Assembly: GCA_026874595.1 (NCBI GenBank) | Contig: CM049313.1 | Span: 76,192,659-76,256,658 of the forward strand | Direction of reading: 5' to 3' | DNA from: Sipunculus nudus | Lineage: Eukaryota; Annelida; Sipuncula; Golfingiida; Sipunculidae | DNA: 64,000 bases | Shown here: piece after piece, positions 23,481 through 34,044 of the stretch | Layout of the letters: the number at the start of each line of letters is the position of its first letter | Position numbering within the stretch: position 1 is the first letter of the stretch | Translations under genes and position numbers: made by a program | The notes under the pieces: generated by a model | The model's input: the letters and a program-made list of their open reading frames with translations, nothing else | What the model was told of the DNA's origin: nothing | Databases searched by the model: none

Positions 23481-24626
23481 AGAGTAGGTTGAGGGGAATC
23501 TTTGGGTGAAACCTGGGCCAAAAGGGCGTCTATGACCTGTCGGTTGTCTGTTTGGTTGTCGGGGTACATAACTCCCTCCATTAGTGAGTCTGGACTGTCG
23601 TACTAAGCATTGTCTCGCTAAATGGTTTTCCTTACCACATTCATAACATATTGGTCGGCCGTCTGTTGTCCAAGCTAGGGGGTTCGTATGTCTTGTGTTG
23701 GATCCACGGTTTGTTTGTCGTTGTGGATTTTTTCGGGCGGGAAATTTTGAATTTTGATGGGGCTGTGCTTGCGAAACGGCCGAAATGGACAGGGAAGCTA
23801 GTCTCTGGTCGATTACTCTAGCGATGTCAGTTTCATTTAAGGGGGCTTGTTTTGGGTGAATTGCCGAAATGTCCATAGGCTCCTCTATTCTTTCAGTTGG
23901 TGTAACTAGGGAGTTTAATCGTTTTTCGGCTACCTCTATTTCAGCAGCTTTAACCATGGCCTGTTCAACTGTTTGCGGATCGGAATGGACAACAGGGCGT
24001 CTTACCTGCAGATCGTGTAGTGCCGCTGTGTAGTCTTTGAGAAGCACACGTTGCTGGTCCAGATTCCTGAGGGCTGCTGGGTAAGCCTCTTCTGCTGCAG
24101 ACTTGAAGCGGCGAATGAAGGAGGCGACTGTTTCGCTTGGGCCCTGTTTCATGCGGTGCAATTTTTCTCGTAGCTCTTCTTCCTCATTTGGAGGCAAGAA
24201 TGTCCTTGAAATATGTTGTTTTAAGTGTCCCCAAGGTGTTTGGTTACGCGGAATTGGGTCTCTGTTTGGGGCCCCGGTGGCGTACTCTGTCAGAAATTGT
24301 TCTATTTCGTCCCTAAGTTCGCCGTCGGACGTTTTTAGGGCGACCTCCATAAGCACCGTATTATCCGCTGTGTAGCTTTGGGTGTACTCAACCTCTTTAA
24401 GCCAGCGTTTCAAGGCTGTGTATGTGGAAGCATCACAGGTACGTGTTCTTCTCACTAAGTCTTCTATCTGATAGCGTCTTTGGTTGATGGCATGTTGGCC
24501 CGCTTGGGCTTGCATGCAATTTTGAAGTAGTGCCATTTGCTCTGGGTGGATCATTACTGGTTGGGCCTGAATCGCCTGTTGTTGTCCTTCATTCATGTTT
24601 ACCGGCAAAATAAAAGTTCTCACCAC
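23466..24626 (-). CDS. gag: Gypsy Gag polyprotein (386 codons, intact frame)
   Basis: An uninterrupted minus-strand frame. It contains a retrotransposon Gag domain in the middle (about residues 120-220, including the typical ETVASFIRRFKSAAEEAYP stretch). One CCHC zinc knuckle lies near the C-terminus (CYECGKENHLARQC, about residues 325-338, spacing C-x2-C-x4-H-x4-C), followed by a basic, Q/R-rich tail. The true start may be the second Met, 10 codons in (MNEGQQQ), rather than the first. Gag would form the particle and bind element RNA. It ends in TAG directly after a U-UUA-AAC heptamer. The intact gag beside a broken pol suggests a fairly young truncated copy. Confidence 0.92.
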   Translation of the reverse strand: MVRTFILPVNMNEGQQQAIQAQPVMIHPEQMALLQNCMQAQAGQHAINQRRYQIEDLVRRTRTCDASTYTALKRWLKEVEYTQSYTADNTVLMEVALKTSDGELRDEIEQFLTEYATGAPNRDPIPRNQTPWGHLKQHISRTFLPPNEEEELREKLHRMKQGPSETVASFIRRFKSAAEEAYPAALRNLDQQRVLLKDYTAALHDLQVRRPVVHSDPQTVEQAMVKAAEIEVAEKRLNSLVTPTERIEEPMDISAIHPKQAPLNETDIARVIDQRLASLSISAVSQAQPHQNSKFPARKNPQRQTNRGSNTRHTNPLAWTTDGRPICYECGKENHLARQCLVRQSRLTNGGSYVPRQPNRQPTGHRRPFGPGFTQRFPSTYSNNLN

Positions 24627-24702
24627 TTTCTTGTAGGATTATGATTTCGGATGAACTTAGTACTCACAGCGGTAAAGGTCCACTTTTAGGCACGCTCGCC
24701 AG

Positions 24703-25184
24703 TGTAGAGATCCCCCGATAAGTCAGAATGCAGCCGATAAATATAAAACGTTTATTTGTAGAATATAACTTGATACAGGCATAAACATCGATGGTATTTG
24801 ATAATAATAAGTTGACAAGTATGAGCCGGACTTCCGAACGGCTCTCAGTCTGACCTTCAACTAACTCTGCCTCGGCTCTCTACCAGCCGGCCGCTACCCT
24901 GATTGCAATTAGCAACTGAGAAGGCATCAGTACCTTGATAATTAGAGGAGGCGTGGACGTAACTAAAGGTATAGGAAGTAATCTTAATTAGAGTGTTGTG
25001 TCACCTCAAGCTGAGTGAACAGATTGTGGATGACACGTAACTAGAAGTATTGTTATGTAAACTGCATGGGGTCTATGTCTATATACAATGTACGTTTCAA
25101 TGTCGCATTAGTGTCAGCGTTTAAGTATGCCCGAATGATGTAATATACCTTATACAATGTGTTTGAATAACTACTGGTCCTGAC
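24703..25184 (-). repeat. probable Gypsy 5' LTR (about 482 bp)
   Basis: On the minus strand it starts TGTCAGGACCAGTAG (right end 25184) and ends CTCTACA (left end 24703), the usual TG...CA borders. It contains an AATAAA signal about 70 bp before its end. Two bases beyond the end, the minus strand reads TGGCGAGCGTGCC, a plausible tRNA primer-binding site beginning TGG. The start is chosen from the TG...CA rule only, since the partner LTR is missing. Confidence 0.65.
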
Positions 25185-26061
25185 ATTCTGAATTACAACT
25201 AAATACTACACTAAAATATAACATTAAACTATATAGAATACATGCAAACTATTACACTAAAATATAACATTAATATATATAGAATACCTATAAGAGTTGA
25301 TACTCTACAACAGGGAGCCTTTCTCTCCCTCCCCTCCCCCACCCCATTCTGTTGACAGACCTGTACTCCAAACAAGATGAATCTTATAATTTCACATTTT
25401 TTCAGCAATGGACAGTAACAACAGAGACCCCTCCCTGACCCACCGCTTTGATACACAGGACTAATATACAAGACAAAACTTGTAATTTTAATGTTAAAAA
25501 AATTCTTTTTGTTGAGACTTTGACAATTTTGATTTTTTAAAAGAAAAAAATGTTCAGGAATTTAATCCTAATGTTCAAATATGGTAAAATACTAGGACCT
25601 AATGTAAGTTCTAACTGACAAGATTTAAGAAGATATAAATACTTTGTAGCATTTTGTTCATATCTCTTAAAGTTGGTGGGGCCTAGGTGTGAATAACACT
25701 GTTAAACCTAGTTTTTAAAATTAGGAATATTGGTCAAACTTTGTGGGATTAATTTTGAACTCATATGGCCATATATTTAACTTTTGAAAACTTAATTACC
25801 TTCACACATTATTTGTTTATGAAATGGATCTTTTATATGACACTTACCATAGGCCCATTTTTTCCCTTGGTGCATCCCTAACGGTTTCAGGCCAAATGTT
25901 TCATTTATTACACAGTCCATATGCTTTAGCTCATGTCCATTATTCTATAATTTACAGAGTTTCATTAAAGCTGGGCCGTTTTCTCTTAGCTTTTCAAAGA
26001 GTAATATACATTGAAAAACCATAAGAAATAAAAATATTTTGCAGTTACTAATATTTCCCAA
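25185..26061. other. AT-rich intronic/repeat filler, no gene
   Basis: Contains a short direct repeat (ACACTAAAATATAACATTAA at about 25208 and 25256) and a pyrimidine-rich stretch near 25315-25350. No protein family is recognisable. It leads into the family 1 3' end at 26062, so at least its right part belongs to a family 1 element. Confidence 0.5.
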
Positions 26062-26096
26062 AATTCAGCTGAGCGAAGTGACCCATGGGTCCCTTG

Positions 26097-26276
26097 TTAA
26101 AGAAATCAATTTTCTTTTAAATGATTTTAACAAATGTAATTAAACCCATCAGTATGCTTAAGTTTATAAAATATGAGGCAAATTATGGATAAATAAAGGC
26201 ACAATTTAAAATTGTGAAATCTGAATTAAGTTTCAAGGTCAACTTCAGCTGAGCACAGTGTACCATGGGTCCCTTT
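26097..26276 (+). mobile_element. 3' end of an older HINE family 1 element
   Basis: Text beginning AAAGAAATCAATTTTCTTTT matches 21282 onward in the short family 1 variant. It ends with TTCAGCTGAGCACAGTG, ACCATGGGTCCC, then a T-run where CTTG is expected. The element ending at 26096 sits inside it. Its 5' part is not identifiable in the window. Confidence 0.75.
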
Positions 26277-27240
26277 TTTTAAAAATCAATAACAAACTTT
26301 CCCCAGTTTTTCACCAATTTCCTCATTAAATCATATAGTCTCAAATATTGAGAAATGTATAATCACTTAACCTCCATATTTATGTACAATTTCTTTCTCC
26401 ATGTGTTACAGGTAGATATTGTGTCAGTGGATTTAGATCCTTAATAACAGCCTCCAGACATAATAAAAACAAAAATATTGATGTATTGAATATAATTTAT
26501 TTTGCTACTTTACTTTCATGTCTAATTAAATATTTTTCTCTCTCTCTGTCTCAGTCTCTCTCTCTCTCTCTCTCTAAAAGATTTATAAGATTTATAAAAG
26601 TTAGAAAAATAACAGATGTGTCACATAAAAGGCATATTTTATTTTAAATAAGTGCAGTGACAAGTGATATTAAGTTTGTAGCTAAGACTCTGTAGGGAGT
26701 GGTAAATATTGGTCAGACTGACAGATAAGCACACTTAGTTTACTGCTGGGTGTGGAGATAAATGCTAGTATTTGCGGCCAGTTCAGCAGTTCAGAGTAAA
26801 AGAATGGGGTTTGCATTTTTAGCATATTTTCTTGAAGATGATGGAGGACAGAGCGTGAATATGAGAATGTGTTTTCTCTTGGGTCGTGTTCTAGGCAGGA
26901 CTGCAGACTTGACTCTTTGAACCTGCACAGATCTGCAGTGTGATTGATTGTGACTGCTGCAGTAGCAATTACATAGAGAGTTTGATCAGGTCTGGAGGAC
27001 TTTCTTGCCAAGGCTAGATGGCAGGCGTGTTTAAACAGCAGTGACAACAGAATGTACATCTGAGGCCAGCGGCAATAAGACACCTGGTTTTCAAATGCAG
27101 AAATCGCACAAGCGTGTAAATTCCATCCCTTATTTTGTCTCTGTAATATTTTATGCTCATGGAAAAACCCCATGATATCAAGTGAGTTGACAAATTTACT
27201 TTTGTCTATGAAAGATATATTTAAAATTAAATTCAGTTTA
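26277..27240. other. intronic sequence with CT microsatellite
   Basis: Single-copy-looking sequence with a (CT)n microsatellite at about 26537-26575. The minus-strand frame over 26682-27230 is only the tail of the frame created by the 39-bp satellite and resembles no protein. No exon is recognised. Confidence 0.6.
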
Positions 27241-30200
27241 AAATCCCAGAAATTTATATTTAAACAACATCCAGTATAAAATGCCAGAAAGATAGATTTA
27301 AATAACAAGCCAGTATAAAATGTCAGAAAGATAGATTTAAATAACAAGCCAGTATAAAATGTCAGAAAGATAGATTTAAATAACAAGCCAGTATAAAATG
27401 TCAGAAAGATAGATTTAAATAACAAGCCAGTATAAAATGGCAGAAAGATAGACTTAAATAACAAGCCAGTATAAAATGGCAGAAAGATAGACTTAAATAA
27501 CAAGCCAGTATAAAATGGCAGAAAGATAGACTTAAATAACAAGCCAGTATAAAATGGCAGAAAGATAGATTTAAATAACAAGCCAGTATAAAATGGCAGA
27601 AAGATAGATTTAAATAACAAGCCAGTATAAAATGGCAGAAAGATAGATTTAAATAACAAGCCAGAATAAAATGGCAGAAAGATAGACTTAAATAACAAGC
27701 CAGTATAAAATGGCAGAAAGATAGATTTAAATAACAAGCCAGTATAAAATGGCAGAAAGATAGACTTAAATAACAAGCCAGTATAAAATGGCAGAAAGAT
27801 AGATTTAAATAACAAGCCAGTATAAAATGGCAGACAGATAGATTTAAATAACAAGCCAGTATAAAATGGCAGACAGATAGATTTAAATAACAAGCCAGTA
27901 TAAAATGGCAGAAAGATAGATTTAAATAACAAGCCAGTATAAAATGGCAGAAAGATAGATTTAAATAACAAGCCAGTATAAAATGTCAGAAAGATAGATT
28001 TAAATAACAAGCCAGTATAAAATGTCAGAAAGATAGATTTAAATAACAAGCCAGTATAAATGTCAGAAAGATAGATTTAAATAACAAGCCAGTATAAAAT
28101 GGCAGAAAGATAGATTTAAATAACAAGCCAGTATAAAATTGCAGAAAGATAGATTTAAATAACAAGCCAGAATAAAATGGCAGAAAGATAGATTTAAATA
28201 ACAAGCCAGTATAAAATGGCAGAAAGATAGATTTAAATAACAAGCCAGTATAAAATGGCAGAAAGATAGATTTAAATAACAAGCCAGTATAAAATGGCAG
28301 AAAGATAGATTTAAATAACAAGCCAGTATAAAATGTCAGAAAGATAGATTTAAATAACAAGCCAGTATAAAATGGCAGAAAGATAGATTTAAATAACAAG
28401 CCAGTATAAAATGGCAGAAAGATAGATTTAAATAACAAGCCAGTATAAAATGGCAGAAAGATAGATTTAAATAACAAGCCAGTATAAAATGGCAGAAAGA
28501 TAGATTTAAATAACAAGCCAGTATAAAATGGCAGAAAGATAGATTTAAATAACAAGCCAGTATAAAATGTCAGAAAGATAGATTTAAATAACAAGCCAGT
28601 ATAAAATGTCAGAAAGATAGATTTAAATAACAAGCCAGTATAAAATGTCAGAAAGATAGATTTGAAAAAAAAATCCAGTATAAAATGTCAGAAAGATAGA
28701 TTTAAATAACAAGCCAGTATAAAATGTCAGAAAGATAGATTTAAATAACAAGCCAGTATTAAATGGCAGAAAGATAGATTTAAATAACAAGCCAGAATAA
28801 AATGTCAGAAAGATAGATTTGAAAAAAAAAATCCAGTATAAAATGTCAGAAAGATAGATTTAAATAACAAGCCAGTATAAAATGTCAGAAAGATAGATCT
28901 GAAAAAAAAAATCCAGTATAAAATGTCAGAAAGATAGATTTAAATAACAAGCCAGTATAAAATGTCAGAAAGATAGATTTAAATAACAAGCCAGTATTAA
29001 ATGGCAGAAAGATAGATTTAAATAACAAGCCAGTATAAAATGTCAGAAAGATAGATTTGAAAAAAAAAATCCAGTATAAAATGTCAGAAAGATAGATTTA
29101 AATAACAAGCCAGTATAAAATGTCAGAAAGATAGATTTAAATAACAAGCCAGTATTAAATGGCAGAAAGATAGATTTAAATAACAAGCCAGAATAAAATG
29201 TCAGAAAGATAGATTTAAATAACAAGCCAGTATAAAATGTCAGAAAGATAGATTTAAATAACAAGCCAGTATAAAATGTCAGAAAGATAGATTTAAATAA
29301 CAAGCCAGTAAAAAATGTCAGAAAGATAGATTTGAAAAAAAAAATCCAGTATAAAATGTCAGAAAGATAGATTTAAATAACAAGCCAGTATAAAATGGCA
29401 GAAAGATAGATTTAAATAACAAGCCAGTATAAAATGGCAGAAAGATAGATTTGAAAAAAAAAATCCAGTAAAAAATGTCAGAAAGATAGATTTAAATAAC
29501 AAGCCAGTATAAAATGTCAGAAAGATAGATTTAAATAACAAGCCAGTATAAAATGTCAGAAAGATAGATTTGAAAAAAAAAATCCAGTATAAAATGTCAG
29601 AAAGATAGATTTAAATAACAAGCCAGTATAAAATGTCAGAAAGATAGATTTAAATAACAAGCCAGTATTAAATGGCAGAAAGATAGATTTAAATAACAAG
29701 CCAGAATAAAATGTCAGAAAGATAGATTTGAAAAAAAAAATCCAGTATAAAATGTCAGAAAGATAGATTTAAATAACAAGCCAGTATAAAATGTCAGAAA
29801 GATAGATTTGAAAAAAAAAATCCAGTATAAAATGTCAGAAAGATAGATTTAAATAACAAGCCAGTATAAAATGTCAGAAAGATAGATTTAAATAACAAGC
29901 CAGTATTAAATGGCAGAAAGATAGATTTAAATAACAAGCCAGAATAAAATGTCAGAAAGATAGATTTGAAAAAAAAAATCCAGTATAAAATGTCAGAAAG
30001 ATAGATTTAAATAACAAGCCAGTATAAAATGTCAGAAAGATAGATTTAAATAACAAGCCAGTATAAAATGTCAGAAAGATAGATTTGAAAAAAAAATCCA
30101 GTATAAAATGTCAGAAAGATAGATTTAAATAACAAGCCAGTATAAAATGTCAGAAAGATAGATTTAAATAACAAGCCAGTATAAATGTCAGAAAGATAGA

Positions 30201-32206
30201 TTTAAATAACAAGCCAGTATAAAATGGCAGAAAGATAGATTTAAATAACAAGCCAGTATAAAATTGCAGAAAGATAGATTTAAATAACAAGCCAGAATAA
30301 AATGGCAGAAAGATAGATTTAAATAACAAGCCAGTATAAAATGGCAGAAAGATAGATTTAAATAACAAGCCAGTATAAAATGGCAGAAAGATAGATTTAA
30401 ATAACAAGCCAGTATAAAATGGCAGAAAGATAGATTTAAATAACAAGCCAGTATAAAATGTCAGAAAGATAGATTTAAATAACAAGCCAGTATAAAATGG
30501 CAGAAAGATAGATTTAAATAACAAGCCAGTATAAAATGGCAGAAAGATAGATTTAAATAACAAGCCAGTATAAAATGGCAGAAAGATAGATTTAAATAAC
30601 AAGCCAGTATAAAATGGCAGAAAGATAGATTTAAATAACAAGCCAGTATAAAATGGCAGAAAGATAGATTTAAATAACAAGCCAGTATAAAATGTCAGAA
30701 AGATAGATTTAAATAACAAGCCAGTATAAAATGTCAGAAAGATAGATTTAAATAACAAGCCAGTATAAAATGTCAGAAAGATAGATTTGAAAAAAAAATC
30801 CAGTATAAAATGTCAGAAAGATAGATTTAAATAACAAGCCAGTATAAAATGTCAGAAAGATAGATTTAAATAACAAGCCAGTATTAAATGGCAGAAAGAT
30901 AGATTTAAATAACAAGCCAGAATAAAATGTCAGAAAGATAGATTTGAAAAAAAAAATCCAGTATAAAATGTCAGAAAGATAGATTTAAATAACAAGCCAG
31001 TATAAAATGTCAGAAAGATAGATCTGAAAAAAAAAAATCCAGTATAAAATGTCAGAAAGATAGATTTAAATAACAAGCCAGTATAAAATGTCAGAAAGAT
31101 AGATTTAAATAACAAGCCAGTATTAAATGGCAGAAAGATAGATTTAAATAACAAGCCAGTATAAAATGTCAGAAAGATAGATTTGAAAAAAAAAATCCAG
31201 TATAAAATGTCAGAAAGATAGATTTAAATAACAAGCCAGTATAAAATGTCAGAAAGATAGATTTAAATAACAAGCCAGTATTAAATGGCAGAAAGATAGA
31301 TTTAAATAACAAGCCAGAATAAAATGTCAGAAAGATAGATTTAAATAACAAGCCAGTATAAAATGTCAGAAAGATAGATTTAAATAACAAGCCAGTATAA
31401 AATGTCAGAAAGATAGATTTAAATAACAAGCCAGTAAAAAATGTCAGAAAGATAGATTTGAAAAAAAAATCCAGTATAAAATGTCAGAAAGATAGATTTA
31501 AATAACAAGCCAGTATAAAATGGCAGAAAGATAGATTTAAATAACAAGCCAGTATAAAATGGCAGAAAGATAGATTTGAAAAAAAAAATCCAGTAAAAAA
31601 TGTCAGAAAGATAGATTTAAATAACAAGCCAGTATAAAATGTCAGAAAGATAGATTTAAATAACAAGCCAGTATAAAATGTCAGAAAGATAGATTTGAAA
31701 AAAAAAATCCAGTATAAAATGTCAGAAAGATAGATTTAAATAACAAGCCAGTATAAAATGTCAGAAAGATAGATTTAAATAACAAGCCAGTATTAAATGG
31801 CAGAAAGATAGATTTAAATAACAAGCCAGAATAAAATGTCAGAAAGATAGATTTGAAAAAAAAAATCCAGTATAAAATGTCAGAAAGATAGATTTAAATA
31901 ACAAGCCAGTATAAAATGTCAGAAAGATAGATTTGAAAAAAAAAATCCAGTATAAAATGTCAGAAAGATAGATTTAAATAACAAGCCAGTATAAAATGTC
32001 AGAAAGATAGATTTAAATAACAAGCCAGTATTAAATGGCAGAAAGATAGATTTAAATAACAAGCCAGAATAAAATGTCAGAAAGATAGATTTGAAAAAAA
32101 AAATCCAGTATAAAATGTCAGAAAGATAGATTTAAATAACAAGCCAGTATAAAATGTCAGAAAGATAGATTTGAAAAAAAAAATCCAGTATAAAATGGCA
32201 GAAAGA
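27241..32206. repeat. 39-bp satellite array (about 125 copies)
   Basis: The unit is built of AATAACAAGCCAGTATAAAA, TGGCAGAAAG and ATAGATTTA (39 bp). Because 39 is divisible by 3, the minus strand gives long open frames (455 and 202 codons) with a 13-residue repeat (LLFKSIFLPFYTG); these follow from the period and are not evidence of a gene. Two monomer classes exist: the standard one, and one in which AATAACAAG is replaced by an A-run (GAAAAAAAAAATCCAG), found only from about 28660 onward. Blocks recur at about 2,125 bp (28025-28633 matches 30150-30758; 29043-29541 matches 31169-31666). Confidence 0.98.
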
Positions 32207-33592
32207 TGCATTATTTACATGACATATGACCTTTTTATCATGGACAGAATGTGAACAAAAGGTGACCAAATAATTTTGAACAAGCAATCATACCATAAAT
32301 ATCATATTCTATAATTATTGAAAGCCATGTGTCAGTTATTTAAATTGAAATTCCAAGAACAACCCTAGTTGGGTTTATTTAATTTGATTGAAAGTCATTT
32401 GATCACATGTTTACAAACCCCATATTTGTTCATTGTGGCTTTTATTTTCTAAAACATTTCTGCTGTTATGCTTGTAAAGGAAATAATACACTGAACAGTC
32501 TGATCAAAATCAAGGATTTAATAATATTTTGAAAAAATTGACATGCTGTCAGGTTCTTGTGACATTTCCATGAAATTATGACCAAATTAGGTTACTGTGG
32601 CCTATATGTATGTGCTTAAGCCACTATCAATATTTCAGATTCATGGCCCATTGCCACTAGTTATCATAAGAAAATGAGTTCATGAGATAAAGTGTGTAAT
32701 GGAGCCCTCCTATTTCCAACCTGACAAAAGCAATATTACATCTTTTTAAGATGTGGTTTTTCACCTGATAATGGATTGAGCCAAGAGATCTTTAAAAAAA
32801 AAGAAATCCTACATGGCAGTTACTCACACATACTTTTTTTTATCATGATGAGCCTGAGAGGCAAGATGCAGAGCTTTGCAAGCAATAAGGAACTGGAGAT
32901 TTCTTATTAAGCAGCCTCAGTGCAAACAGGAAGCCAGTACAAGACAGACCCAGATCAATACAGGTGCCGGCAGGTGCTACGATATTGTATCTGATATGTT
33001 CTCAGTTACCCACCTTGTATGTGCGCAACCTATCCACAGTGTCTACATAGCATCGACTGAATCTGTAATGAAACCAGCTCTGTTACTGTATCAATAATTT
33101 TGTATTAGCTGGTAATTTATTGTTCTGTATATCTTCCCTAAGTTACAGCAAACAATGTCAGAGTGCCAGCCCTTTCTTTACCCGGTATAATAGTTTATGG
33201 ATAGCAAAACGTGCTGAAGGTCGCTCGTGGAAGCGTGAAATGAGCCTGTGAAGTATGTTATTTATCGTCTCTTCAGGAGGACACGCAAAATCAATATCAC
33301 ATCCAGGAAATTGTTTGCCTCACAAATTAAAGCAATGCAAAGGCAGATGGTTTGGTTATAAAAGAACCTCAGTGGGGAATCCAGTCGCTGAAAACAGAGA
33401 TTGCTGCATGTCATTTGCAAATAAAATTCATAAACACTACAGATTCTGTGAAATCTGTGACCTCACCTCCATGATATACACAATTATATGGCAAATCTTA
33501 GTTTTGTTATTTAAAGCTGTCATTTTATATTTAAAAAAAAATATGATTTACAGCCTACTGTATTTCAGTGGCTTCAAGGTTACTAATGTTAC
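32207..33592. other. single-copy intronic sequence before UNC13 exon
   Basis: No repeats and no known protein domain are recognised. The frames at 32876-33097 and 33255-33716 have no homology I recognise and run into the minisatellites below. This is the 3' part of the large intron preceding the exon at 33911. Confidence 0.6.
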
Positions 33593-33675
33593 TTCAAGTT
33601 TCAGAAGTTACCTTGTTCATTCAAGTTACAGAAGTGACCTGGTTCCTTCAAGTTACCAGAGTTACTTGGTTCCAA
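33593..33675. repeat. 27-bp minisatellite (3 copies)
   Basis: TTCAAG starts at 33593, 33620 and 33647. Each is followed by TT(T/A)C(A/C)GA(A/G)(G) and TTACTTGGTTCC-like text. It directly precedes the 55-bp array. Confidence 0.85.
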
Positions 33676-33680
33676 GGTAT

Positions 33681-33910
33681 TTTTCAGTGAGACCATGCTG
33701 CTGGATGCTGGGCTGACCACGTTACCACCTTGTATTTTTCAGCGAGACCATGCTGCTGGATGCTGGGCTGACCACGTTACCACATTGTACTTTTCAGTGA
33801 GACCATGTGGCTGGTTCCTTGGCTGACCATGTAACCACCTTTTAATTTTTTTCACTGAGACCATACTGCTAGATGCTGGGCTGTCCATGTTACCACCTTG
33901 TATTTTTCAG
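33681..33910 (+). repeat. 55-bp minisatellite of duplicated splice acceptor plus exon start
   Basis: TTTTCAGTGAGACCATG-type units start at 33681, 33736, 33791 and about 33849, with the functional copy at 33904. Each unit repeats the pyrimidine tract, CAG, and about 28 bp matching the beginning of the UNC13 exon (TGAGACCATGCTGCTGGATG against TGAGACCATGCGGCTGGATG). Each then diverges into TGACCACGTTACCACCTTGT. Three upstream copies keep CAG (ending 33687, 33742, 33797); the fourth has CAC. Using any of the three would extend the exon by 223, 168 or 113 nt. The first two extensions meet an in-frame stop. Confidence 0.9.
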
Positions 33911-34028
33911 TGAGACCATGCGGCTGGATGCTGGGTTGATTGTGGAGCTATGGAACAAGGGTATGCTGTGGGATAAACTTCTTGGGACACACTGGCTCCC
34001 TCTGATGGGAGTACACCACTCAAATCAG
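33911..34028 (+). CDS. unc13: UNC13/Munc13 homolog, exon encoding mid-to-late C2A domain
   Basis: An internal exon, 118 nt, bounded by TATTTTTCAG and GTCAGT. It starts in phase 2 (one base finishes a codon) and encodes 39 residues with the core LIVELWNKGMLWDKLLGTHW and then LPLMGVHHSNQ. This aligns with the LTVEVWNKGLIWD and GTVWIPL strands of the N-terminal C2 domain of long UNC13 isoforms. UNC13 proteins prime synaptic and secretory vesicles by opening syntaxin. The C2A domain does not bind calcium and pairs with itself or with the RIM zinc finger at active zones. The exon joins that at 62731 in frame. The preceding exon, expected to end in the conserved FMF before this E, is not seen in the 33.9 kb upstream. 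Confidence 0.92.
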
Positions 34029-34044
34029 GTCAGTTATTTTTTTT

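Larger units (their letters stand above)
22396..25184 (-). mobile_element. truncated Ty3/Gypsy LTR retrotransposon
   Basis: Minus-strand element in the order LTR, gag, pol. One LTR (24703-25184), gag (23466-24626), protease and the first half of reverse transcriptase are present. The rest of pol and the second LTR are missing. The left break near 22396 abuts family 1 text (CTCCCCAGGCTGTT, as at 14725). It is therefore a 5'-end fragment inserted in, or left by deletion within, the HINE pile. Codon use and GC content are clearly higher than in the surrounding AT-rich repeats. Confidence 0.93.
11013..26096 (+). mobile_element. outermost HINE family 1 element, heavily interrupted
   Basis: A 5' end TTAGCTTGGCTGACTATTAG starts at 11013. 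Its internal text can be followed in pieces: 11013-11304, 13675-13920, 19917-20421 and 22118 to about 22395. Three younger family 1 insertions and a Gypsy element separate these pieces. A matching 3' end, TTCAGCTGAGC then GACCCATGGGTCCCTTG, lies at 26062-26096. Joining the pieces across the insertions gives continuous family 1 text. Pairing this start with 26096 rather than with the older end at 26276 is the least certain part, because 25185-26040 resembles no other copy. Confidence 0.55.

Noticed and set aside
26682-28049. 455-codon minus-strand frame with 13-residue repeats (LLFKSIFLPFYTG), also 202-codon frames at 28025 and 30150
   Set aside because: The 39-bp satellite period is a multiple of three, so any stop-free frame stays open. 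The repeat is uniform at the DNA level, frame-breaking slips are tolerated, and there are no gene signals.
33255-33716. 153-codon frame running into the minisatellites, considered as an upstream UNC13 exon
   Set aside because: It does not resemble the early C2A strands (expected to end in FMF before the exon at 33911) and it overlaps repeats.
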